Shown here piece after piece: positions 39,688 through 47,753 of a stretch of DNA of 64,000 bases; within the stretch, counting starts at the first letter, position 1; every line of letters begins with the position of its first letter. Source of the DNA: Candidatus Omnitrophota bacterium (lineage in GTDB: Bacteria > CAIJMQ01); contig JAHJCU010000008.1 in NCBI GenBank assembly GCA_018812925.1, positions 100,970-164,969 on the forward strand. The letters are read 5' to 3'. A model generated the notes under the pieces. The model saw only the letters and a program-made list of their open reading frames with translations, made no database searches and was not told where the DNA came from. A program made the position numbers and the translations under genes.

Positions 39688-40186
39688 ATTCACAACTTGC
39701 TGTGTTTTTGTTGCCATAGTCGCATTATTTTCAACCGGATGCGGATATAAACCTTTTTCCCCGATAAGAGGAGACCTGAAAACTATCTATGTACCAACAT
39801 TTAAAAACTCAACTTATTATCCCGGTATTTCTGCCATCGTAACCGACGCAATGAGGAGAGAAATTATCCTTGACGGCACTTTTAAACTTACTAATGAAGA
39901 AAATGCTCAAGCCAGCTTAATTGGCGAGGTGAAAGATTTCAAAAGATCTCCATTGATTTATGACGAAGAGGATAACGTCATAGGAGGAAGTTTAACTATA
40001 GAAATCAGTGTCCGCTTTGAGTCTATACCTAAAAAAGAAATATTATGGAAAGGGGATTTTAAAGAAAGCGAATCGGTTAACTATTTTCTCGCCGGTAGTC
40101 TGGCAAAAACGGAAGATGAGGTAACTAAATGGGTAGCGGAAAAAACAGCTCGCAGCATAATCGAAAGAATTACAGAGCCATGGTAA
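39671..40186 (+). CDS. lptE: LPS-assembly lipoprotein LptE-like
   Basis: LptE plugs the LptD barrel that delivers lipopolysaccharide to the cell surface. The 171-residue protein has a lipoprotein signal (ALFSTGC, Cys24) followed by GYKPFSPIRGDLKTIYVPTFKNSTYYPGISAIVTDAMRREIILDGTFKLTNEENAQASLIGEVKDF, a typical LptE/RlpB pattern, and a terminal helix (VAEKTARSIIERI). It overlaps the upstream TPR gene. Its stop codon is part of the 4-bp direct repeat flanking the small element at 40188. Confidence 0.82.
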   Translation: MKTKIRFTTCCVFVAIVALFSTGCGYKPFSPIRGDLKTIYVPTFKNSTYYPGISAIVTDAMRREIILDGTFKLTNEENAQASLIGEVKDFKRSPLIYDEEDNVIGGSLTIEISVRFESIPKKEILWKGDFKESESVNYFLAGSLAKTEDEVTKWVAEKTARSIIERITEPW

Positions 40187-40187
40187 A

Positions 40188-40314
40188 CCCCGTTAGGAAT
40201 TAATGGGAAATTTTTACACTTATATTATTCAAAACAAAAAAAGCTGGAAAGTGGTATCTATACATTAACGAGAATTTGCGTTTCTATTTAACATTGGAGT
40301 TATCTCTAACGGGG
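40188..40314 (+). mobile_element. CCCCGTTAG-type small mobile element, copy 2, with decayed GIY-YIG frame
   Basis: CCCCGTTAG at 40188-40196 and CTAACGGGG at 40306-40314 are perfect inverted ends of a 127-bp element flanked by TAAA (40184-40187 and 40315-40318). From the ATG at 40203 it reads N-F-Y-T-Y-I-I-Q-N-K-K, and after a one-base slip in an A run A-G-K-W-Y-L-Y-I-N-E-N-L-R: a decayed GIY-YIG start. The distal part aligns with the other two elements. Confidence 0.7.
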
Positions 40315-40320
40315 TAAAAA

Positions 40321-41292
40321 ATGAAAATAGATGAAATTTTGGAAGAATTTGAAAATAAAAATTTCGCAAAAATTTATTTCCTGGAGGGAGAAGAAGAAGT
40401 ATTTAAAAATGAATTTTTACAAAGTTTAAAGAAAAAAATAAATTATCCGGATTTTAACTGGAGTATTCACTACGCTGAAGAAATAGACTCTAAAGAATTT
40501 TTTCATTCCCTTTTTTCACTGCCGTTTTTATCGCAATTAAAAATAATAGTAATAAAAAACGCCGAAGAATTACCTTCGAAAATTATAACGCAATTGAGTA
40601 AAAATACGGACAAAATCCCATCAACAAATTGTTTTATTCTTTCCGGTTCTAAAATTTCAGCATCACTAAGGCAGCTTATATCAAAAAATGGCAGAGTAGT
40701 TATTTTCAGAAAACCTACTCGACCTCAAATCAAAGAATGGGCGGCAAGACGGCTAAAAGAAGATAACAAACGCATAGATTCAGATGCATTTTCTCTGCTT
40801 CTGGAAAATACCGGAGCAAACTTTTCGCTTCTTGCAAGAGAATTAGATAAATTAATCGCCTATGCCAAAGACAAAGAAATCATAGGGCTTAAAGATATAA
40901 AAGAAGTTGGAATAGACATTAAAACATACGATATTTTCGCATTAATAGACAATATAAGCAAAAAAAATACGCATCGCAGTTTAAACATATTGAGGATGCT
41001 ATTATCCGGACAAACCTCTCCGCAACAGATTATAGGGATGTTGAGATGGCAATTCGCAAAACTATGGGAAACAAAAGCTCTGATTTTAAAGGGTGTTAAT
41101 AATTACAAGGCATTAGAGCAGGCAAAAATTCCATATTTCAAAAGAAATGAATTCCTCGCCCATACAAAAGCTTTCAGTTGGGAAGATTTGAAAACATGTT
41201 TTAATCTTTTACTTGATACGGATATCCGAATCAAAAGAGGCGGTGAACCGGAATTGAGTATGGAATTACTGTTATTTAGGATTACAAAATAG
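40321..41292 (+). CDS. holA: DNA polymerase III delta subunit
   Basis: HolA opens the sliding clamp as part of the clamp loader. The 323-residue protein shows the expected non-ATP-binding AAA+ layout: IYFLEGEEEVFKNEFL at the start, SLPFLSQLKIIVIKNAEELP near residue 65, and a C-terminal GQTSPQQIIGMLRWQFAKLWETKALIL and DIRIKRGGEPELSMELLLFRI. It lacks a Walker A, as usual for delta. It begins six bases after a mobile element whose terminal GGGG may act as a weak ribosome site. It is convergent with rpsT, the classical partner neighbour. Confidence 0.92.
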   Translation: MKIDEILEEFENKNFAKIYFLEGEEEVFKNEFLQSLKKKINYPDFNWSIHYAEEIDSKEFFHSLFSLPFLSQLKIIVIKNAEELPSKIITQLSKNTDKIPSTNCFILSGSKISASLRQLISKNGRVVIFRKPTRPQIKEWAARRLKEDNKRIDSDAFSLLLENTGANFSLLARELDKLIAYAKDKEIIGLKDIKEVGIDIKTYDIFALIDNISKKNTHRSLNILRMLLSGQTSPQQIIGMLRWQFAKLWETKALILKGVNNYKALEQAKIPYFKRNEFLAHTKAFSWEDLKTCFNLLLDTDIRIKRGGEPELSMELLLFRITK

Positions 41293-41310
41293 ATTTTTGG
41301 TATGTTTTTG

Positions 41311-41580
41311 CTATTTAGCCAAATGTTTTTTGATTTTTTTACTAATCAGAGATTTCTTTCTTCCTGCGGTATTTTTATGAAGAACTCCTTTTTTAGCAGC
41401 TTTGTCTATCAAAGAAATAGCCTTAGTAAGAAGAGGAGTTAATTCTTGGATGCCTTTTTTTTCTTTTATCCCAAGTTCAAGCTTCTTGATTGCCGTTTTA
41501 AAAGATTTTTTCACCCTTTTATTCCTGACATTTCTTTCTCTTATCTGCCTTGCTCTTTTTAAAGAAGATTTCGTAGACAT
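41311..41580 (-). CDS. rpsT: 30S ribosomal protein S20
   Basis: bS20 is an early-binding 16S rRNA protein. The 89-residue basic protein has the family pattern SSLKRARQIRERNVRNKRVKKSFKTAIKK at the start and KGVLHKNTAGRKKSLISKKI near the C-terminus. It is convergent with holA. No close ribosome site precedes the ATG. A possible promoter with TTGACA lies at 41623-41651, partly in the end of a small mobile element. Confidence 0.95.
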   Translation of the reverse strand: MSTKSSLKRARQIRERNVRNKRVKKSFKTAIKKLELGIKEKKGIQELTPLLTKAISLIDKAAKKGVLHKNTAGRKKSLISKKIKKHLAK

Positions 41581-41622
41581 TTTTTTATTTTGTTATATTT
41601 ATCTCCAATTACATCGGAGGCT

Positions 41623-41651
41623 ATGCTACTATATTATCGTATTTGTGTCAA
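41623..41651 (-). promoter_or_regulatory. Possible promoter of rpsT
   Basis: On the minus strand: TTGACA (41646-41651), 17-base spacer, TAGCAT (41623-41628). The -35 lies at the border of the small element 41653-41752. Confidence 0.4.
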
Positions 41652-41652
41652 T

Positions 41653-41752
41653 CCCATGAAGAAATTTAATAAGTTGTTTATCAAATATTATACAGTGCAA
41701 TGGTTACTTATCCGGTTAATGAATATTTAGCGTTAAAAAATTTCTAACGGGG
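41653..41752 (+). mobile_element. CCCCGTTAG-type small mobile element, copy 3
   Basis: A 100-bp segment that aligns over its full length with the minus-strand reading of 16384-16486, with long shared stretches such as AAGAAATTTAAT, CTTATC-GGTTAAT, TTTAGCGTT and TTTCTAACGGGG. The left end is degenerate (CCCATG) and no direct repeat flanks it, so it is an older copy. It lies in the rpsT-sigma factor gap. Confidence 0.7.
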
Positions 41753-41783
41753 TAAACTTTTTATCATCAGTCACGTCTAAAGA

Positions 41784-42335
41784 ATGAAAACTAAATTGGA
41801 TACTTTCGGCGAATTGCAAAAAAGAATCATAGGGGGAGATAAAAAAGCAATGACGAAATTCGTAAAACTTACATATTCTGGAGTATTTCAAACTGCGTTT
41901 AGAATAACACGCAACATTGAAGATGCAGAAGACACCTGCCAAGATGCTTTTGCGCGTTTTTTCAGTTCTCTGGAAAACTTCCAAGAGAAGTCCTCGTTGA
42001 AGACATGGCTATATAGGATTACAGTTAATCGCGCAATAGACGCCATAAGAGCGCGTAAAACAAAGACCATAGAGTTAAACGAAGAATTAATAAATATTGA
42101 AAAACTCACTTCCTTTAAAACTATTGAGAATAAAGAATTATCCCAAAAAATTCAGGATGTTATAAAAGAATTGGGACCACAACAAAGAACGGTCTTTACT
42201 TTGAAACATTTTGACGGATTGAGATTCGACCAAATAGCGGAAATTATGAAAATCTCTCCCAGCACGGCGAAAACCCACTTTTACAGAGCAATTATGAATT
42301 TTAAAAAATCCTTACGAGATTATGTGGAGAAATAA
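41784..42335 (+). CDS. ECF-type RNA polymerase sigma factor
   Basis: The 183-residue protein has sigma region 2 (FVKLTYSGVFQTAFRITRNIEDAEDTCQDAFARFFSSLENFQEKSSLKTWLYRITVNRAIDAIR) and region 4 (LGPQQRTVFTLKHFDGLRFDQIAEIMKISPSTAKTHFYRAI) with no region 3, so it belongs to the ECF group. It is followed after three bases by a zinc-finger anti-sigma gene and then a periplasmic protein gene, a typical envelope-stress module. The promoter region contains a small mobile element; no autoregulatory site could be identified by eye. Confidence 0.93.
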   Translation: MKTKLDTFGELQKRIIGGDKKAMTKFVKLTYSGVFQTAFRITRNIEDAEDTCQDAFARFFSSLENFQEKSSLKTWLYRITVNRAIDAIRARKTKTIELNEELINIEKLTSFKTIENKELSQKIQDVIKELGPQQRTVFTLKHFDGLRFDQIAEIMKISPSTAKTHFYRAIMNFKKSLRDYVEK

Positions 42336-42338
42336 AAT

Positions 42339-42863
42339 ATGAACTGCGAATCCGTAAAAAAGTTCCTTCCTTTTTACTACTATAATGATTTGGACAAAAC
42401 AACGACATTGGAAATAAAATCTCACATAAAAAATTGCCCGGATTGCCGGAAAGAATTCAATTGTTTTAAAAAGACTATAAAGTTGGTAGACAAAGAAGAG
42501 AAAATAAAATTGCCATTTGTATATAGACGGGCATTATTAAATAAAATCCTTGGAACTTCTAACTTAAAAGAAGCAAAAGGAATTTTTCGAACCAGACGCG
42601 TTTTTGCTTTCGGCTCTGGTTTTGCAGCCGCCATATTTTTATTCTTTTTCTTATTTTTAAGCATTAGAACTACGGACATAAACCTAAAATGGCAGGATGA
42701 TTCTTTTACATATAAAACAGAACAATTAGAGGAATCAATAGCAGATATACATAAAATTATTGCAGGAGAAACAATCCAATCAGCAGAAGGGCATAGTATA
42801 GATGTAGAAATTAACAGTATATACGAAGATATAGAAGAAATAACAGTTTTTTTATCAATATGA
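42339..42863 (+). CDS. Zinc-finger anti-sigma factor
   Basis: The 174-residue protein begins with the anti-sigma zinc motif (MNCESVKKFLPFYYYNDLDKTT ... HIKNCPDCRKEF, i.e. H-x3-C-x2-C), has one transmembrane helix near residues 90-108 (FGSGFAAAIFLFFFLFLSI) and a periplasmic tail. It should bind and hold the adjacent ECF sigma factor at the inner membrane until a signal releases it. Spacing to the sigma gene is three bases. Confidence 0.88.
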   Translation: MNCESVKKFLPFYYYNDLDKTTTLEIKSHIKNCPDCRKEFNCFKKTIKLVDKEEKIKLPFVYRRALLNKILGTSNLKEAKGIFRTRRVFAFGSGFAAAIFLFFFLFLSIRTTDINLKWQDDSFTYKTEQLEESIADIHKIIAGETIQSAEGHSIDVEINSIYEDIEEITVFLSI

Positions 42864-42879
42864 GAGGAGGTGAAGAAAA

Positions 42880-43353
42880 ATGAGAAAGTTAATAGTTACC
42901 ACACTGGTTCTTCTTTTGGCATTAAGCTTTACACTATATGCACAGCCGATGGAAAGACGCTTTGCAGAAGCAGGGTCTAAAGGAATGCTGGGCGGAGAAT
43001 ATTCGGGAGGAGGACAGAATAAAGGAATGTTCCAAAAAAAAGACATGGACCCCGAAATGCAGAAAATGATGAAACAGATGCAAGAGCTGAATCAAGAAGC
43101 CATGGAATTAGCCAAAGAGTATAAGGAGGAAACTTCCCAAAGAAACAAAGAAAAAATAAAGAGTAAAATGGAGGGTATCCTTGACAAAGCATTCGATTTA
43201 AGACTGGAAATAGGGGAAAAAGGTGTCGAAAAGCTTAAAGATAAAGTTGACGAACTTGAAGAATCACTTCAGAAACGAAAATCTTCCAAAGATGAAATTA
43301 TAGAAAACCATCTCAAGAAACTTTTGGGAGAAGAAAAACATCTCGAGTGGTAA
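42880..43353 (+). CDS. Periplasmic helical protein (CpxP/Spy-like in form)
   Basis: The 157-residue protein has a signal peptide ending LYAQ (cleavage after about residue 21), then a Gly/Met-rich segment and a long charged helix region (QKMMKQMQELNQEAMELAKEYKEETSQRNKEKI). It has no cysteine or obvious enzyme motif. The layout recalls periplasmic stress chaperones of the CpxP/Spy type that are often co-encoded with ECF sigma/anti-sigma pairs; the similarity is in form only. A very strong ribosome site (GAGGAGGTGA) precedes it. A perfect terminator follows. Confidence 0.7.
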   Translation: MRKLIVTTLVLLLALSFTLYAQPMERRFAEAGSKGMLGGEYSGGGQNKGMFQKKDMDPEMQKMMKQMQELNQEAMELAKEYKEETSQRNKEKIKSKMEGILDKAFDLRLEIGEKGVEKLKDKVDELEESLQKRKSSKDEIIENHLKKLLGEEKHLEW

Positions 43354-43382
43354 TCAATACCGTCGAAGAATTGTTATATCAC

Positions 43383-43423
43383 GAAAACTCTATTCCCTAT
43401 TTTAAAAAGGGAATAGAGTTTTC
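43383..43423. terminator. Bidirectional terminator between sigma module and pil operon
   Basis: A perfect 16-base stem (43383-43398 with 43408-43423) with a 9-base loop; the arms begin GAAAACTC and end GAGTTTTC, so each strand has a T-rich 3' side. It lies between the convergent sigma module and pilQ. Confidence 0.8.
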
Positions 43424-43522
43424 AGTCTAACCAAGAATAGTACGAACATAAAATTCTACTTTAATTCCTTATATAACTAATTATTTGAGCAACATTGTTC
43501 CATTACTTCTTGAGAAGACTAT

Positions 43523-44926
43523 TTACTTATACTTTAGATATCCTTTGTTCTCGCCTTTTTTGGATTTAGACGGCAATACTGTTTCCTCTAAATTTCTTAT
43601 TGTCGTCCTGTCTTCCTGCAAAACTCTTGCCGCTTTTTCTTCTGTAAGTATTATAGGAGATATGAATACCACCAAATCAGTTCTTTCTTCCGATTCCTCT
43701 GTAGACCTAAACAGAAGTCCAAGTAAGGGTATATTACCCAAAAAGGGGACTTTCGTTATTGTTGTTGTATTTTCGCTGCGCAGTAATCCCCCTATAACTA
43801 TCGTCCCTTCGTCTCTGACTGTTATAATTGTTTTAGCCGAGCGTTTTGTCGTATCCACTGCCTCCGCAAAATACGGAGAAGGGTCTGCAGAGATTACTGA
43901 AGGTTCTACTTCCAAGATAACATTTCCCTCGTCGGTAATATGGGGAGTTGCCTTCAACTCTACGCCGATATCACCGTATAAAGGTTCTCTACTTACTATA
44001 TTACCTGCATCGTCATAAGTAACCTTCATAGCCAAAGCTATATGATTCGTGATATTGATACTGGCCGCATGGTCATTTTGAACAGCGATGCGAGGTTGAG
44101 CTAATATTTTAGCTAATCCTTTTGTTTCAAGCGCTTTTATAGAAGCGCTCAATGCGGCAAAAGAAAGCTGTCCGAATGAAAAGGTCGGTATTGCGCCTTC
44201 GCTTCCAGCCCATCCACCGCTTTCATTGTAAACTTGTTCTAATTTCTTAAATGTTGTCGCTTTATCTGTATAAAAAGGGAATGCAGTCTGTTGGACTGCT
44301 CCCGAAGCAGTAATACCCACCCCCCACTCGACACCTAATTCTTTTGTTGCCTGTGTGGATAATTCCACTATATCCGCGCGGATTAAAACTTGGGGAAGGG
44401 AATGGTCTAATTTGCTTATAAGGTCTTTTACTTCTGCCATATTTCTCGGCAAGTCCTTAATGACCACGGTATTTGTTCGAGTATCTACACTTACCTGTCC
44501 GTGTTGAGAAAGATTATTCTTTATTATTTCTCCCATATCTTTTGCTTTTGCATATCTTAACTTAATAGCCTCAATCTCAAGAGGCAACGTTTCAGGCATT
44601 TCTTCAACAATATATATGTCCGTATCTTTTCTACGTGTGTAATCCAAACCATGCATGCTTAAGATAGCATCAAGAGCGTCTTTACCTTCAACGTCAGGTA
44701 AATATATCGAAACCAATTTCTCGGATAAAGCCGCCTTCATTACAAATTTCATCCCCGTCTTTTCGGTTATCAACCTTAAAGCATCCTCTAATTTCACGTC
44801 TTTTAAATCTAAAGTAATCATACCTTCAGAAGATGATTCAATTTCATCTGTCTGATTTTGCGCAAAAACTTGGAAAGATAAGATTAATATAATACTAATG
44901 CATAAAAACGGGAATATCTTTTTCAT
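43523..44926 (-). CDS. pilQ: Type IV pilus secretin PilQ
   Basis: PilQ forms the outer-membrane ring through which the pilus passes. The 467-residue protein has a signal peptide (ending FAQ), a short STN-like N-terminal domain (ITLDLKDVKLEDALRLITEKTGMKF), a NolW domain (IKLRYAKAKDMGEII ... VSVDTRTNTVVIKD) and the C-terminal secretin barrel with VTVRDEGTIVIGGLLRSENTT-like sequence, KVPFLGNIPLLGLLFRS and DLVVFISPIIL. It is shorter than proteobacterial PilQ because the N-terminal AMIN region is missing. It is the last gene of the operon and its start lies within the pilP end. Confidence 0.92.
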   Translation of the reverse strand: MKKIFPFLCISIILILSFQVFAQNQTDEIESSSEGMITLDLKDVKLEDALRLITEKTGMKFVMKAALSEKLVSIYLPDVEGKDALDAILSMHGLDYTRRKDTDIYIVEEMPETLPLEIEAIKLRYAKAKDMGEIIKNNLSQHGQVSVDTRTNTVVIKDLPRNMAEVKDLISKLDHSLPQVLIRADIVELSTQATKELGVEWGVGITASGAVQQTAFPFYTDKATTFKKLEQVYNESGGWAGSEGAIPTFSFGQLSFAALSASIKALETKGLAKILAQPRIAVQNDHAASINITNHIALAMKVTYDDAGNIVSREPLYGDIGVELKATPHITDEGNVILEVEPSVISADPSPYFAEAVDTTKRSAKTIITVRDEGTIVIGGLLRSENTTTITKVPFLGNIPLLGLLFRSTEESEERTDLVVFISPIILTEEKAARVLQEDRTTIRNLEETVLPSKSKKGENKGYLKYK

Positions 44927-45434
44927 CTGTTATGCCCTCCGATTTGAGTTTTTTATCTTTTTCCTTTTCTATACTTTTAACACCTTCAATAAAAAGAAAT
45001 TTTTCCTCTCCTTCAACTTCCAGCACAACATAATTAGGTTCTATTCTTTTTATTTCTATGCCTTTTATAATACTTCCTTTCCTCACTACCTCCCCATTTA
45101 TGATTGCCAACGGTCTTTTAGAATCCCAAAGAATACCTTTTAGGGTTAATTCCTTTAAAAACTTAGAAGCGATTTCTTTTTCTCCAAGAACTTTTCTTCT
45201 TTCCAAAGAAAAAGGGTCTTTGTCTTCTTCATAAGAAAATCTCTGCACGCCTTCTTTATCCTTAAAATACTTCTCAGCCGTTTCAAGTATAATTTTAAAT
45301 TCCAACCCGTTTTCTTCTTCCGATGCATTCATTTTATCCAGATTCTCTTTAGGCGGATGCAAGACAAAAATCCATACCAGAATAAGCATTACCAGCAATC
45401 CAACTATAATAATTATCTGTTTCTTTTCGTTCAT
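44895..45434 (-). CDS. pilP: PilP-like pilus assembly protein
   Basis: The 179-residue protein has an N-terminal hydrophobic helix (IIIIVGLLVMLILVWIFVL) and a C-terminal beta domain (LTLKGILWDSKRPLAIINGEVVRKGSIIKGIEIKRIEPNYVVLEVEGEEKFLF) of the PilP/GspC type, which links the inner-membrane platform to the secretin. It is anchored by a helix rather than a lipid. Position between pilO and pilQ supports the call. It overlaps pilO by four bases and pilQ by 32. Confidence 0.78.
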   Translation of the reverse strand: MNEKKQIIIIVGLLVMLILVWIFVLHPPKENLDKMNASEEENGLEFKIILETAEKYFKDKEGVQRFSYEEDKDPFSLERRKVLGEKEIASKFLKELTLKGILWDSKRPLAIINGEVVRKGSIIKGIEIKRIEPNYVVLEVEGEEKFLFIEGVKSIEKEKDKKLKSEGITDEKDIPVFMH

Positions 45435-45982
45435 TTTTTAATTTTCAACTTATAAGTGGAAAGCAAAAAATCGGCTTTATGTTTTTTAGTCAGTCTCTCT
45501 GCTTCCGATAGAATAGTAGGAGACTCTATGCACAAAAACAAGGGGCTTCTTTCTATCTCGTTAAAGAACGCCCCTAACGCGGGATAATCGGCATAACAAC
45601 TAATTTTCCAGGAATATTTAGCTATCGTGTCTCCAAAATCTTCTTCTTCCAATGGTTCAGTTTTTTCTACGTTTACGCCAAAATCACGGCTTATCTGGAA
45701 GAACTTAGACAAAATAGCATCCTTCTCATATTCTTTTTGTTGGAATAAGTCAATGATTTCCAAAATTTCTTCCTTTTCCTGCTCCCATTTTTTTGCATAT
45801 TCACTCTTCAACTGTTCAACCGTTTGTTCTAACCCCGTTGTCTTTTGCTCCATGAAACCAAGTTGCTTCTTTATAGGCATTATTGCGGAAAAATAAAAAC
45901 ATGCTACGGCAAAGAAATATATTAACAATCCACAACCCATTATGTGCCTAATATGTGTTTTTATTATTTTAAAATCTGACAT
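45431..45982 (-). CDS. pilO: PilO-like inner-membrane alignment protein
   Basis: The 183-residue protein has one N-terminal transmembrane helix (MGCGLLIYFFAVACFYFSAIM), a coiled coil (residues 40-75, EQTVEQLKSEYAKKWEQEKEEI) and a ferredoxin-like periplasmic domain, the layout of PilO. PilN and PilO form a heterodimer that aligns the pilus motor. It overlaps pilN by 19 bases and pilP by four. Confidence 0.82.
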   Translation of the reverse strand: MSDFKIIKTHIRHIMGCGLLIYFFAVACFYFSAIMPIKKQLGFMEQKTTGLEQTVEQLKSEYAKKWEQEKEEILEIIDLFQQKEYEKDAILSKFFQISRDFGVNVEKTEPLEEEDFGDTIAKYSWKISCYADYPALGAFFNEIERSPLFLCIESPTILSEAERLTKKHKADFLLSTYKLKIKK

Positions 45983-46593
45983 GCGATCTTAAACTCCATA
46001 ACGTTTTCCAAAGGTTCCGATTGGGGCTTGGAAATAGAAGAAAGTTTGATGCTTTCTATATCTCTTGCAAAGAGCGGTTCGGTCTCCAAGTCTCTTATAA
46101 AAGATTGAATCCTTACAAAAGCTTCTTCCTGCTCAGCCATTACAAAACCAAACAAATATAGCACTTTTGTTTTTTCCGAATCTTTTTTACCCTTCTTCCG
46201 GATAGATTCCTCAGCAATATTGAACCTATAAATCCAGACATTGTCGGGTATAATTGCGGAAAGACCTTTAAGTTTGTGAGAAAGGAGAATCCTGTTTTTT
46301 GTTAATTCGTTTATTGTAGATAGTTGTGCAGTTATTTCCGCGTATTTCTTGTTTATCTCTCTCAAGTTTCCAAGCGTTGCGCCTTCTTTAGAAAGGAATA
46401 TAACATCTTCATTCAACATAGTCAGTTTTCTTTGAGTAGTTTCGAGTTTATAATACAGAGTCATACGATATGAGCCAAGAATAATAAAAGTAAGAAGGAA
46501 TAAAGATAATTCCACATACATGATTGTTCTTAGAAAACTCTTTCTCTTTTGCAATCTTACTCTGTCTTTTAAAAGATTTATCTCGAAAATCAT
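45964..46593 (-). CDS. pilN: PilN-like inner-membrane protein
   Basis: The 209-residue protein begins with the PilN N-terminal motif I-N-L-L, the cytoplasmic site bound by PilM, followed by a transmembrane helix (YVELSLFLLTFIILGSY), a coiled coil and a periplasmic domain with VWIYRFNIAEESI. It is the partner of PilO. It overlaps pilM by four bases. Confidence 0.85.
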   Translation of the reverse strand: MIFEINLLKDRVRLQKRKSFLRTIMYVELSLFLLTFIILGSYRMTLYYKLETTQRKLTMLNEDVIFLSKEGATLGNLREINKKYAEITAQLSTINELTKNRILLSHKLKGLSAIIPDNVWIYRFNIAEESIRKKGKKDSEKTKVLYLFGFVMAEQEEAFVRIQSFIRDLETEPLFARDIESIKLSSISKPQSEPLENVMEFKIACQILK

Positions 46594-47669
46594 GCTATTC
46601 TCATCCCTAACCCGATAGCTATCGGAAATAAATAACCATTGTCTTTTAAAGAATCTTCTATGGAGCTACTTAGCTGAAGTTTCTCGAGTGGATTCCATTT
46701 TACTACTTCTATGCCCAAATTTTTAGATAAAAAACTATCCATTCCAGGAAGAAGGCCTCCACCTCCTGTAAGAAACATCTTTTTAATGCGAGGATCCGTT
46801 ACTGTTTTATTTTTATCTTCTTCCGATTCGCCTGTTCTTTTATGAGTATATTCTACTGAACTCCTTACTTCATTTATTAATGAAATGGTTTGCTTTTCGA
46901 ACATCTGAAAAACATCTATGCCTTTGCGCTTCAATTTTTCCGGTTCTTTTTTAAGGTTCTCCGCCTCTTTAAAAGAAAGTTTGGTCTCTTTGGCAATAAA
47001 ATTGCTGAACTTCTCCCCTCCAAAATTTATATTTCTTATCGTAGGGAAATTATCTTTCGATATTATGCTAAGATTGGTAATGTTTGAACCTATATTTAAT
47101 ATACCTATGCTTTCATTTTCTTTTCTGGAATCATCTGCTAAAGCTATAAGACAATTCAAAAGGGCAAGAGGCTCAACATCCATAACTAAGGGATCTAATC
47201 CGGCCTTTTCAGCAATGTCAACTTTTTTGCGGGTTATCCCTTTGGGAACAGCTACCAATAGAATGTTTTCTTGACCGTTTCCGTCTTTGACTCCCAATCT
47301 TTTATAATCGATGCTTACCTCATTTATATCCGAAGAAATTCGTTGTTCGGCTTCCAACTTTACCGCATTTGCCAATTCTTTTTCATTAAGGACAGGAAAT
47401 TTTAGGTAATCAAAGATAACATCCGAAGTTCCCAAAGCTATAGCAACAGATTTATTTTTTATGTTGAATTTTCTATAGGCGTCTTTGATAGATTCGGCTA
47501 TAGCATCTTCTGCTTCAGGAATATTTTTTTCTTTCCAATCTTTGATAGGATTATCGACTAAACCGGCAGATAAAATTTTTATTCCATTAGAATCTTTGCT
47601 TAATTCTAATAGTTTTATAGTAGAAGAACCAATATCCAATCCTACTAAGTTCTTACTAGTTTCAAACAT
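46590..47669 (-). CDS. pilM: PilM, actin-like pilus assembly ATPase
   Basis: The 359-residue cytoplasmic protein has the actin-fold phosphate motifs VGLDIGSSTIKLLEL at the start and IGILNIGSNITNLSI in the middle, and the adenosine motif KMFLTGGGGLLPGMDSFL at the end. PilM binds the PilN tail and links it to the motor. The family pattern KLEAEQRISSDINEVSIDYKRLG (residues 107-130) is also present. First gene of pilM-N-O-P-Q, after a gap of 84 bases. Confidence 0.93.
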   Translation of the reverse strand: MFETSKNLVGLDIGSSTIKLLELSKDSNGIKILSAGLVDNPIKDWKEKNIPEAEDAIAESIKDAYRKFNIKNKSVAIALGTSDVIFDYLKFPVLNEKELANAVKLEAEQRISSDINEVSIDYKRLGVKDGNGQENILLVAVPKGITRKKVDIAEKAGLDPLVMDVEPLALLNCLIALADDSRKENESIGILNIGSNITNLSIISKDNFPTIRNINFGGEKFSNFIAKETKLSFKEAENLKKEPEKLKRKGIDVFQMFEKQTISLINEVRSSVEYTHKRTGESEEDKNKTVTDPRIKKMFLTGGGGLLPGMDSFLSKNLGIEVVKWNPLEKLQLSSSIEDSLKDNGYLFPIAIGLGMRIA

Positions 47670-47753
47670 TGAAATTATTTTAACACATTCAATCTTTCAA
47701 CACCACGATTTTGCAGATTTTTAAAATTTTGTTATTTGGGTATTCTAATAATG

